Positions 39,443 through 47,116 of a stretch of DNA of 64,000 nucleotides are shown here, piece by piece; the first letter of the stretch is position 1; each line of letters begins with the position of its first letter. The DNA is taken from assembly GCA_021845985.1 (NCBI GenBank), contig JAJZES010000045.1, positions 62,001 to 126,000 of the forward strand, read 5' to 3'. This DNA is from Pseudomonadota bacterium. Its GTDB lineage: Bacteria; Pseudomonadota; Alphaproteobacteria; Acetobacterales; Acetobacteraceae. The translations under genes were made by a program, and so were the position numbers. Under the pieces are notes generated by a model, which saw only the letters and a program-made list of their open reading frames with translations, searched no databases and was not told the DNA's origin.

Positions 39443-42165
39443 GGTCTCCCGCAGAACCGATCGACTTCACGCTCAACGGGCGCGCGGTGCGCGTGCTTGC
39501 CGATCCGGGGCGGCGGCTGGCCGACCTGCTGCGCGACGATCTCGGGCTGACCGGCACCAAGATCGGCTGCAACGCCGGCGATTGCGGCGCCTGCACCGTG
39601 CTGCTCGACGGGCGGCAGGTATGCGCCTGCATGGTCCCGGCCGGACGGGTCGAGGGCGCCGCGGTGGTGACGGTGGAGGGGCTGCCGGTGGGCGCGCTGC
39701 AGCGGGCGTTCCTGCGCCACGGCGCGGCGCAGTGCGGCATCTGCACGCCGGGGATGCTGGTCGCTGCCAGCGACCTGCTGGCGCGCAACGCCGCGCCCAA
39801 CGAGGCGGAGGTGCTGGACGCGCTGGGCGGTGTGTTGTGCCGCTGCACCGGCTACCGCGCCATCGTCGCGGCGGTGCTCGACCGCGGCGATGAAGCGGCA
39901 GCATCGCCCGCCCCGCGCGGCGCGGTCGGTGAGCGGCTCGACAAGGTCGATGGCATGGCCAAGCTGACGGGGGCGGAGAAATTCGGCGCCGATGCGCTGC
40001 CCGACGAACCGTTCCTGACGCTGCGCGCGGTGCGCAGCCCGCACCCGCATGCCCGCTTCGTCCTCGGCGACCTGCGCGGGTTGCGCGCCGCCCATCCCGG
40101 CCTCGCCGCGGTGCTGACGGCGGCGGATATTCCCGGCCGCAACCTCTACGGCATCTACCCGACCGGCAAGGATCAGCCGGTGCTGGCCGATGGCTATGTG
40201 CGCCATCGCGGCGAGGCGGTCTGCGCCCTGGTCGGCGATCCCGCGACCCTCGCCACGATCGCCGATGCGGCGGTGCCGATCACCTGGGAGGTGCTGCCGC
40301 CGGTGACCTTCGCGGATGCGGCGGCGGCGCCGGATCTGCATGCCCATGCCCCCGGCAACGTGCTGTGCCGCGGCCGGGTGGCGCGCGGCGATGTCGCCAC
40401 CGGCATGGCGGCGGCGGCGGTGCGGGCGGAAATCGCGGTGCGCACCGGCTTCGTCGAACACGCCTATATCGAACCCGAGGCCGGCTATGCGCGGCGGGTC
40501 GGCGAGCGCATCGACGTCGTCGCCTGCACCCAGACGCCTTATATGGACCGCGACGAACTGGCGCCGATTCTCGGCATCGCGCCGGACCAGGTCCGCGTCA
40601 TCCCCACCGCGGTTGGCGGCGGCTTTGGCGGCAAGCTCGATCTCTCGGTCCAGCCGCTCGCCTGCGTCGCCGCCTGGACGCTCGGGCGGCCGGTGCGCAT
40701 GGTCAATGCCCGCCCCGAGAGCATGGCGGCGACCACCAAGCGCCATCCCGCCCGCATCCGTGCCGAGGCGGCGGCGGATGCCGACGGGCGGCTGACGGCG
40801 TTCCGCTTCCACGGCGATTTCGATACCGGCGCCTATGCGAGCTGGGGACCGACCGTCGCCAACCGGGTGCCGGTGCATGCGATGGGGCCGTATGCGGTGG
40901 CCAACGTGCTGTGCGAAACCGCGGCGATCCACACCAACGGGCCGCCCGCCGGCGCCTTCCGCGGCTTCGGCGTGCCGCAGGCGGCGATTGCCGGCGAGGC
41001 GCTGATGGACATGCTGGCGGCGCAACTCGGGCTCGACCCGTGGGAGATGCGGCGGCGCAACGCGCTCGGCGTCGGCGGCGTCACCGCGACCGGACAGGTG
41101 CTCGGCGCGGGCGCCGCGCTGCCCGAGTGTCTGGCTGCGATCCGGCCGCGCTGGCTGGCGCTGCGCGCCGAGGCCGCCGCGTTCAATGCGGCCGGTCCGG
41201 CCGGGCTGCGGCGCGGCGCCGGCATCGCCTGCATGTGGTACGGCATCGGCAACACCAGCCTGCCGAACCCGTCGCAGATGGTCATGGGGATCAGGCGCGA
41301 CGGGCTTGCCGTGCTGTTCTCCGGCGCGGTGGACATCGGCCAGGGGTCGAACACCATCATGGTGCAGATCGCCGCCACCGCGCTCGGCGTCGCGGCGGCC
41401 GAGGTGGTGCTCGTCGCCGGCGACACCGACCGCACCCGCGACGCGGGCAAGACCAGCGCCTCGCGCCAGACCTTCGTCAGCGGCAACGCGGCGAAGCTGG
41501 CCGGCGAGGCGCTGCGGGCGGAGATTTTGCGGCGCTCCAACGCGGGACCGGAGGCGGTGATTTCGCTGGGCCAGGGCGGCGTCAGGGTGACGCATCGCGG
41601 CGGCACCACGCCGCTCGATCTCAGCGAACTGGCGGCCGATGACGAGGGCATCGTACTGCGCGGCGAGGGCCGCTACGATCCGCCGACCACGGCGCTGGAC
41701 GCCGATGGCCAGGGCATCCCCTACGCCTCCTACGCCTTCGCCGCACAGGCGGCGCTGGTCGAGGTGGATACCGCGCTCGGCAGCGTGCGGGTGCTGCGCA
41801 TCGTCGCCGCGCATGATGTCGGCCGGGCGGTCAACCCGACGCTGGTGGAGGGGCAGATCCACGGCGGCATTGCGCAGGGCCTCGGCCTCGCGCTGATGGA
41901 GGAATACGTGCCCGGCCGCACCGACAATCTGCACGACTACCTGATCCCGACCATCGGCGACATTCCACCGATCGAGACCATGCTGATCGAGCAGCCCGAC
42001 CCGCTCGGGCCATACGGCGCCAAGGGGGTCGGCGAGCCGGCGCTGGTGGCGACCGCGCCGGCCATCCTCAACGCCATCTCCGACGCCACCGGCGTTCGGC
42101 TGACGCAGGTTCCGGCGACACCGGCGCGCGTGCTGGCGGCGCTCGGCGCCGGGCGGGCGGCATGA
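39439..42165 (+). CDS. Molybdenum hydroxylase: 2Fe-2S subunit fused to molybdopterin catalytic subunit
   Basis: A 908-residue fusion. Residues 1-150 hold two 2Fe-2S centres: Cys44, 49, 52, 64 (plant-type) and Cys99, 102, 134, 136 (CGICTPG and CRCTGY). From about 160 the molybdopterin domain begins (RLDKVDGMAKLTGAEKFGAD). GGGFGGKLD, GAFRGFGVPQ and IGQGSNTIMVQIAATALG bind the cofactor, and GAKGVGEPALVATAPAIL holds the catalytic glutamate. Such enzymes hydroxylate aromatic N-heterocycles, purines or aldehydes with water-derived oxygen. Small and large subunits are usually separate genes, or fused with FAD in eukaryotic xanthine dehydrogenase; here only two parts are fused. The reductase next door suggests a nicotinate-like or other N-heterocyclic substrate. 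Confidence 0.9.
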   Translation: MRSPAEPIDFTLNGRAVRVLADPGRRLADLLRDDLGLTGTKIGCNAGDCGACTVLLDGRQVCACMVPAGRVEGAAVVTVEGLPVGALQRAFLRHGAAQCGICTPGMLVAASDLLARNAAPNEAEVLDALGGVLCRCTGYRAIVAAVLDRGDEAAASPAPRGAVGERLDKVDGMAKLTGAEKFGADALPDEPFLTLRAVRSPHPHARFVLGDLRGLRAAHPGLAAVLTAADIPGRNLYGIYPTGKDQPVLADGYVRHRGEAVCALVGDPATLATIADAAVPITWEVLPPVTFADAAAAPDLHAHAPGNVLCRGRVARGDVATGMAAAAVRAEIAVRTGFVEHAYIEPEAGYARRVGERIDVVACTQTPYMDRDELAPILGIAPDQVRVIPTAVGGGFGGKLDLSVQPLACVAAWTLGRPVRMVNARPESMAATTKRHPARIRAEAAADADGRLTAFRFHGDFDTGAYASWGPTVANRVPVHAMGPYAVANVLCETAAIHTNGPPAGAFRGFGVPQAAIAGEALMDMLAAQLGLDPWEMRRRNALGVGGVTATGQVLGAGAALPECLAAIRPRWLALRAEAAAFNAAGPAGLRRGAGIACMWYGIGNTSLPNPSQMVMGIRRDGLAVLFSGAVDIGQGSNTIMVQIAATALGVAAAEVVLVAGDTDRTRDAGKTSASRQTFVSGNAAKLAGEALRAEILRRSNAGPEAVISLGQGGVRVTHRGGTTPLDLSELAADDEGIVLRGEGRYDPPTTALDADGQGIPYASYAFAAQAALVEVDTALGSVRVLRIVAAHDVGRAVNPTLVEGQIHGGIAQGLGLALMEEYVPGRTDNLHDYLIPTIGDIPPIETMLIEQPDPLGPYGAKGVGEPALVATAPAILNAISDATGVRLTQVPATPARVLAALGAGRAA

Positions 42166-43643
42166 CCACGACCCACGCCGACCCGGCGGCGCCGGACGAA
42201 GCCGCGCTGGAAGCGGTCGGGCGCGCCGAGCCGGGCATCGTCACCTGCGACGCCTGCCCGGTGCTGTGCCGCATCCGCCCCGGCAAGACCGGCGCCTGCG
42301 ACCGCTACGGCAACGAGGCCGGCCGGCTGACCCGGATGGAGCCGCTGACCGTGCTCGCCCGGCGGCCGGAGGCGGTGCGCTTCGCCGGTGCCGACTGGTC
42401 GGGCAATCCGATCGCCGGCCAGGACGTGTTCGTCACCGGCATCGGCGCCGGCACCACCTATCCCGATTACAAGCCGGCGCCGTTCATCGTCGCCAGCGAG
42501 GTCGCCGGGGTCGATATGGTGACCGTGGTAACCGAGGGGATTTTCAGCTATTGCGGGCTGAAGGTGAAGATTGACACCGACCGCCATCTCGGCGCCGAAT
42601 GCGCCCCGGTGCGCGCCGGCGGCGAACAGATCGGCCACGTCACCACCGCCGAATATGGCAGCCAGATGCTGAGCCTCGGCGGGGTGCGGCACCTGACCGG
42701 CGGCTCCAAGCGCGAGGGGGTGGCGACCTGCGATGCCCTGCTGACGCTGTCCAATGGCGGCGCGGTGGCGCTGAGCGTCGATGGCGGCGCCGAGGTGGTG
42801 GTGCAGTCCGCCGCCGCGCCGATCGTCGATGGCGTGCCGGAGAGCCGCATGCGGGTCGGCTGCGGCTCGGCCACCATCGGCATCTTCGCCAGCCAGTGGC
42901 TCGGCCATGCCGACGAGGTGATCGTCGTCGATGACCATATCACCGGCGTACTGACCGAGCATCAGGCGGGCCGGTTCCTCGACATGCGCCCGGCCGGCAT
43001 CCGGGTGCGCGGCCGGCGCTCGACGCCGGGGCGGTATTTTCAGGTGGCGGCGCCGGGCCTCGGCTGGGGCGGCACCGACATCGCCGACCCGCTGGCGATC
43101 ATCGAGCGGATCGACGCCAGGCTGGCGTGGCCCGGTCTGCGGCTGCTGATGGTCTCGACCACCGGGGAACATGCGGCGTGGTTCGTGCTCGACGCGGCGT
43201 TGCGGCCGCAGCCGGCGCCGATGCCCCCGGCCATCGCCGCCGCCGTGGCGCGGATCGGCGAGAATTGCGAGCCGGCGCTGTGTTCGGTGCTGTTCATGGC
43301 CGGCGCCGGGGGCAGTCTGCGCGCCGGGGCGACGGAAAATCCGGTGCTGCTGACGCGCGCGGTGCAGGCCGGGCGGGCGCGGGTGACGGCCGGTGGCGCG
43401 CCGGTGACGGTGTGGCCGGGCGGCGGCATCACCTTCATGGCCGACGTGGCGGCGCTGCCGGCCCGCGCCTTCGGCCATGTGCCGACGCCGGCCCTGGTGG
43501 CGCCGATCGAGTTCTCCCTGCCGCTGGCCGAGTATGCGGCGCTCGGCGGCCATATGGACCGGGTGCGCCGGCTCGGCGATGTGCTGGCGGAGCTGCGCCC
43601 GCGTTCGGTGGCCTTGCCGGCGGGCGTGCGGTTTCCGTGGTGA
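42162..43643 (+). CDS. 6-hydroxynicotinate reductase-like iron-sulfur protein
   Basis: A 493-residue protein. The N-terminal cysteines 29, 32, 36 and 46 (CDACPVLCRIRPGKTGAC) suit an iron-sulfur centre. GIGAGTTYPDYKPAPFIVAS, VVTEGIFSYCGLKVKIDTDR, TAEYGSQMLSLGGVRHLTGG and VGCGSATIGIFASQWLGHAD are long conserved blocks I associate with proteins annotated 6-hydroxynicotinate reductase. The characterised enzyme, from Eubacterium barkeri, reduces 6-hydroxynicotinate to the tetrahydro-oxo form. It overlaps the Mo-hydroxylase gene by four bases, supporting a hydroxylate-then-reduce sequence. The actual substrate here is not proven. Confidence 0.75.
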   Translation: MTTTHADPAAPDEAALEAVGRAEPGIVTCDACPVLCRIRPGKTGACDRYGNEAGRLTRMEPLTVLARRPEAVRFAGADWSGNPIAGQDVFVTGIGAGTTYPDYKPAPFIVASEVAGVDMVTVVTEGIFSYCGLKVKIDTDRHLGAECAPVRAGGEQIGHVTTAEYGSQMLSLGGVRHLTGGSKREGVATCDALLTLSNGGAVALSVDGGAEVVVQSAAAPIVDGVPESRMRVGCGSATIGIFASQWLGHADEVIVVDDHITGVLTEHQAGRFLDMRPAGIRVRGRRSTPGRYFQVAAPGLGWGGTDIADPLAIIERIDARLAWPGLRLLMVSTTGEHAAWFVLDAALRPQPAPMPPAIAAAVARIGENCEPALCSVLFMAGAGGSLRAGATENPVLLTRAVQAGRARVTAGGAPVTVWPGGGITFMADVAALPARAFGHVPTPALVAPIEFSLPLAEYAALGGHMDRVRRLGDVLAELRPRSVALPAGVRFPW

Positions 43644-43663
43644 GCGCGCGGCGCACCGCGCCC

Positions 43664-43743
43664 CCCAACGTCCTCGCGCAAGCGGAGGAGCAGCAAAACG
43701 CGACTCCCCCTCCCCTTGCGGGACGACGTTGGGAGGGGTCGCG
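43664..43743. repeat. Nested inverted repeats, REP-like intergenic element
   Basis: CCCAACGTC (43664-43672) pairs exactly with GACGTTGGG (43725-43733). CGCGACTCCCCCTCCC (43699-43714) nearly pairs with GGGAGGGGTCGCG (43731-43743), so two alternative folds compete. The element fills most of the 106-base gap inside the operon and ends six bases before the UPF0280 start. It resembles dispersed palindromic elements of GC-rich alphaproteobacteria. Confidence 0.55.
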
Positions 43744-43749
43744 CGAGCA

Positions 43750-44616
43750 ATGACCGCCCAAATCGCCCTGCTGCCCGGCGACCGGCTGCATCTGCAGCAT
43801 GGCCCGATCGACTGTATCTGCCGTGCCTGGGGCGCGCCGGGGGAAGTGCGTGCCGCCTATGGGCAGGCCGCTGCCGCCTTCCCGGCGATGCTGCCGGCGC
43901 TGTGCGAGGAGCTTGCCGCCCTGCGCCGCCGCGTGCTCGCCGCGGCGCCACCCGCCGGGGCGGTGGCGCGCGCCATGCACGCCGCCTGCCTGCCCTATGC
44001 CGACCGCTTCATCACCCCGATGGCCGCCGTCGCCGGCGCCGTCGCCGATCATCTGCTGGCGGCGCTGACCGCCGGCCGCGCGCTCGACCGCGCCTTTGTC
44101 AACGACGGCGGCGACATCGCCTTTCATCTCGCGCCGGGGGAGTCGCTGCGCGCCGGTCTCGTCGCCGATCTGACCGCCCCGGCGCTCGACGGCACTTTCC
44201 TGCTCGACGCGGCACATCCGGCGCGCGGCCTCGCCACCTCCGGGCGCGCCTGCAGGGGCCAGGGTGGCCGCAGCTTTTCGTTCGGCATCGCCGATGCGGT
44301 CAGCGTGCTCGCCGCCACCGCCGCCGACGCCGACGCCGCCGCCACCATCATCGGCAACGCCGTCGATCTGCCGCGGCATCCCGCCATCAGCCGCCGCCCG
44401 GCGACGGCGATCGACCCGGACAGCGATCTCGGCGCCCGCCCGGTCACCTGGAGCGTCGGCCGGCTGAGCGCCGAGGAGGTGGCGCACGCCCTGGACGGCG
44501 GGGAGCGGGTGGCCGATGCTCTGATCGCCGCCGGACGGATCCACGGCGCCGTGCTCGCGCTGCGCGGTGCCGTGCGTGTCCGCGGCGCCGCGCTGCCAGC
44601 ACTGGAACAATCATGA
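43750..44616 (+). CDS. UPF0280 family protein (ApbE-like fold)
   Basis: A 288-residue protein. FVNDGGDIAFHLAPGE and GLATSGRACRGQGGRSFSFG then IADAVSVLA, with AAATIIGNAVDLP, form the UPF0280 signature, which resembles the ATSG and D-x-x-T regions of the FMN transferase ApbE. No signal peptide, so cytoplasmic. No function is established; by relation to ApbE it may bind or transfer a flavin, perhaps for the neighbouring reductase. ATG 43750 follows the REP-like element with no obvious ribosome site. It overlaps the DUF1185 gene by four bases. Confidence 0.82.
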   Translation: MTAQIALLPGDRLHLQHGPIDCICRAWGAPGEVRAAYGQAAAAFPAMLPALCEELAALRRRVLAAAPPAGAVARAMHAACLPYADRFITPMAAVAGAVADHLLAALTAGRALDRAFVNDGGDIAFHLAPGESLRAGLVADLTAPALDGTFLLDAAHPARGLATSGRACRGQGGRSFSFGIADAVSVLAATAADADAAATIIGNAVDLPRHPAISRRPATAIDPDSDLGARPVTWSVGRLSAEEVAHALDGGERVADALIAAGRIHGAVLALRGAVRVRGAALPALEQS

Positions 44617-45188
44617 TCCGCAAGCTGCTCACCATCATCGAGGAGACGCACCAGGAGGCCGGGCAGGACATCCGCCCGCCGACGCGCAAGGCCGCGGCGG
44701 TGGCCGTCATTGGCAACCCATTTGCCGGCCGTCATGCCGAGGATCTCGGCGAACTGATCGCACTCGGCGAGATGCTCGGCGGCCTGCTCGGCGAACGCGC
44801 GGTGCGGGCGCTCGGCATCCCGCCGGCGCAGGTGGAGAGCTATGGCAAGGCGGCGATCGTCGGCGAGGACGGCGAACTGGAACACGCCGCTGCCATCCTG
44901 CATCCCAAACTCGGGGCGCCGTTGCGCGCCGCGGTGGAAAAGGGCGCCGCCCTGGTGCCAAGCGCCAAAAAGCGCGGCGGCATGGGGACGGCGATCGACG
45001 TGCCGCTCGGCCACAAGGACGCCGCCTTCGTGCGCAGCCATTTCGATGCGATGGAGGTGCGCGTCGGTGACGCACCGCGGCGCGACGAGATCGTCGTCGT
45101 CGTCGTCGTCACCGACAGCGGCCGGCCGTTGCCACGCATCGGCGGTCTGACGGTGGCCGACATCGTCGGCACGGACGGGTTGCGCTGA
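44613..45188 (+). CDS. DUF1185 ('amino acid synthesis') family protein
   Basis: A 191-residue protein: MIRKLLTIIEETHQEAGQDI then RPPTRKAAAVAVIGNPFAGR, GIPPAQVESYGKAAIVGEDG, HAAAILHPKLGAPLRAAVEK and KKRGGMGTAIDVPLGHKDAA. These are DUF1185 hallmarks. The family name 'amino acid synthesis' rests on no firm biochemistry that I know of. A run of six GTC codons (45093-45110) encodes a poly-valine strand. It overlaps both neighbours. Repeated pairing with UPF0280 and a ring reductase would suggest a ring-opening or amide-processing role, but this is inference. Confidence 0.82.
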   Translation: MIRKLLTIIEETHQEAGQDIRPPTRKAAAVAVIGNPFAGRHAEDLGELIALGEMLGGLLGERAVRALGIPPAQVESYGKAAIVGEDGELEHAAAILHPKLGAPLRAAVEKGAALVPSAKKRGGMGTAIDVPLGHKDAAFVRSHFDAMEVRVGDAPRRDEIVVVVVVTDSGRPLPRIGGLTVADIVGTDGLR

Positions 45189-45844
45189 TGCCGCGCTTGC
45201 TGCGGATCCTGTCCGGCCATCCACGACTGTTCGCGTCAGCGATCGTCGGCATCGCGGTGGCGCTGGTGCTGCCGGCGATGACCGGACTAACGCGCGGGCT
45301 GCTCGGCTGGGATGCCGGCTGTGCGGCGTTCCTGCTGCTGTCGGCGCAGATGTTCAGCTCGCCGCGGCCGGGCGGCATCGCCGCCGATGCGGAACGCCAG
45401 GAAGAAGCCGAGTGGACGATCTTCTGGCTCACCGTCGGCGGCGTCACCGCCAGCTTCGCCGCCATCATCGGCGAGTTCTCGCTGTCGAAGGACGTGGCGC
45501 CGGGCGTGCGCAACCTGCATGTCGCGCTGGTCGCGGCGACGCTGCTGCTGTCGTGGCTGATGACGCATACCGTGTTCGGATTGCGCTATGCGCACGAATA
45601 TTATGAGCTGATCGGCAGCGACGGCGCGATCGCGCGCGGTCTGGAGTTTCCCGGCGACGTGCCGCCCGACTACTGGGATTTCTTCTATTTCGCGCTGGTG
45701 CTCGGCATGACCTTCCAGGTCTCCGACGTGCAGATCACCAGCCGCAAGCTGCGCCGGCTGGCGGCGGCGCACGGCTTGCTCGGGTTCCTGTTCAACACCG
45801 TCATCCTCGCCCTCTCCGTCAACATCGGTGCCGGACTTCTGTAG
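45188..45844 (+). CDS. DUF1345 membrane protein
   Basis: A 218-residue protein with about five membrane helices (for example HPRLFASAIVGIAVALVLPA, TIFWLTVGGVTASFAAIIGE, LHVALVAATLLLSWLMTHTV). YAHEYYE and DYWDFFYFALVLGMTFQVSD then VQITSRKLRRLAAAHGLLGF are DUF1345 signatures. The function is unknown. Its ATG shares a base with the DUF1185 stop (TGATG), tying it to the catabolic operon; possibly it helps export or import a small product. Confidence 0.82.
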   Translation: MPRLLRILSGHPRLFASAIVGIAVALVLPAMTGLTRGLLGWDAGCAAFLLLSAQMFSSPRPGGIAADAERQEEAEWTIFWLTVGGVTASFAAIIGEFSLSKDVAPGVRNLHVALVAATLLLSWLMTHTVFGLRYAHEYYELIGSDGAIARGLEFPGDVPPDYWDFFYFALVLGMTFQVSDVQITSRKLRRLAAAHGLLGFLFNTVILALSVNIGAGLL

Positions 45845-45864
45845 CCCTTACCAGGAAGGTTGTC

Positions 45865-47070
45865 ATGTCCCTCAGCCGCCGCAGCCTGCTTGCCGCCACT
45901 GCCGCAACGCTCGCCACGCCCGCGCTGCTGCGCGCAGCGGGGGCGCCGATCCGCATCGGCGAGATCAATTCCTACACCGCCGTCCCCGCCTTCACCCTGC
46001 CCTACCGCAACGGCTGGCAGCTTGCCGTCGAGCAGATCAATGGCAGCGGCGGCGTGCTCGGGCGCATGGTGGAGGTGATCAGCCGCGACGATGCCGGGCA
46101 TCCGGCGGACGCCATCCGTCTGGCCGGCGAGTTGCTCAACGACCAGAAGGTCGATCTGCTGGCCGGCGGCTTTCTGTCCAACATCGGTCTGGCGCTCAGC
46201 GATTTCGCCAAACAGTCGGGCAAGCTCTACATCGCCGGCGAACCGCTGGCCGATGCGCTGGTCTGGGGCAAGGGCAACCGGATGTGCTTCCGGCTGCGTC
46301 CCTCGACCTACATGCAGGCGGCGATGCTGGTACCCGACGCGGCGCGGCTGAAGGCGAAGCGCTGGGTGACGGTGGCGCCGAACTACGAATACGGCACCTC
46401 GGCGGTAAAGTGGTTCAAGCAATTGCTGACGGCGGTGCAGCCGGACGTGCAGTTCGTCGGCGAGCAATGGCCGGCGCTCGGCAAGATCGACGCCGGCGCC
46501 ACCGTCGCCGCGCTGGCCGAGGCAAAGCCCGATGCGATCTTCAACGTCACCTTCGGCGGCGATCTGACCAGCTTCGTGCGCCAGGGCAACACCCGCGGCC
46601 TGTTCGAGGGGCGCGGCGTCGTCTCGGTGCTGACCGGCGAGCCGGAATATCTCGGCCCGCTCGGCGAGGAAACGCCGGAGGGCTGGATCGTCACCGGCTA
46701 TCCGGTCGCCGCCGACACCTCGCCCGCCAACAGCGCATTCGTCGCCGCATACAAGGCGAAGTTCGGCGAGTTGCCGAAAATGGGCTCGGTGGTCGGCTAT
46801 GCGCTGATCCAGTCGATCGCCGCCGGCATCATCCGCGCCGGCGGAACCGACACCGCGGCGATGGCCGACACCGGTTTCCCCGGCGCGTCGTTCGCCACCC
46901 CGATCGGCACCGCATCGTGGCGCGCGCTCGATCATCAATCGACGCTCGGCACCTATGTCGGGCGCACCGCGCTGAAGGACGGGCATGGCCAGATGGTCGA
47001 TTGGCGCTATGTCGATGGCGCCACCGCGCTGCCGTCCGACAGCGCGGTCAAAGCGATGCAGGCGGGGTGA
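45865..47070 (+). CDS. ABC transporter substrate-binding protein, branched-chain amino acid type
   Basis: A 401-residue periplasmic protein. MSLSRRSLLAATAATLATPA is a signal peptide, possibly Tat (SRRS). The mature part has IRIGEINSYTAVPAFTLPYR, QINGSGGVLGRMVEVISRDD and VAPNYEYGTSAVKWFKQLL, typical of HAAT binding proteins. AGGAAGG lies about six bases upstream. It starts 20 bases after the DUF1345 gene and precedes the permease and ATPases, so one importer is fully encoded at 45865-50407. The substrate is probably the compound broken down by the upstream enzymes. Confidence 0.9.
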   Translation: MSLSRRSLLAATAATLATPALLRAAGAPIRIGEINSYTAVPAFTLPYRNGWQLAVEQINGSGGVLGRMVEVISRDDAGHPADAIRLAGELLNDQKVDLLAGGFLSNIGLALSDFAKQSGKLYIAGEPLADALVWGKGNRMCFRLRPSTYMQAAMLVPDAARLKAKRWVTVAPNYEYGTSAVKWFKQLLTAVQPDVQFVGEQWPALGKIDAGATVAALAEAKPDAIFNVTFGGDLTSFVRQGNTRGLFEGRGVVSVLTGEPEYLGPLGEETPEGWIVTGYPVAADTSPANSAFVAAYKAKFGELPKMGSVVGYALIQSIAAGIIRAGGTDTAAMADTGFPGASFATPIGTASWRALDHQSTLGTYVGRTALKDGHGQMVDWRYVDGATALPSDSAVKAMQAG

Positions 47071-47116
47071 GCGGCGCAGCGGCGCCGGCGGGCGCAGCAG
47101 GGCGCGGCCTGGACGC

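Noticed and set aside
39364-41934. Long minus-strand open frame (856 codons) opposite the Mo hydroxylase
   Set aside because: Low-complexity translation, no motifs, fully antisense to a gene with intact cofactor-binding signatures.
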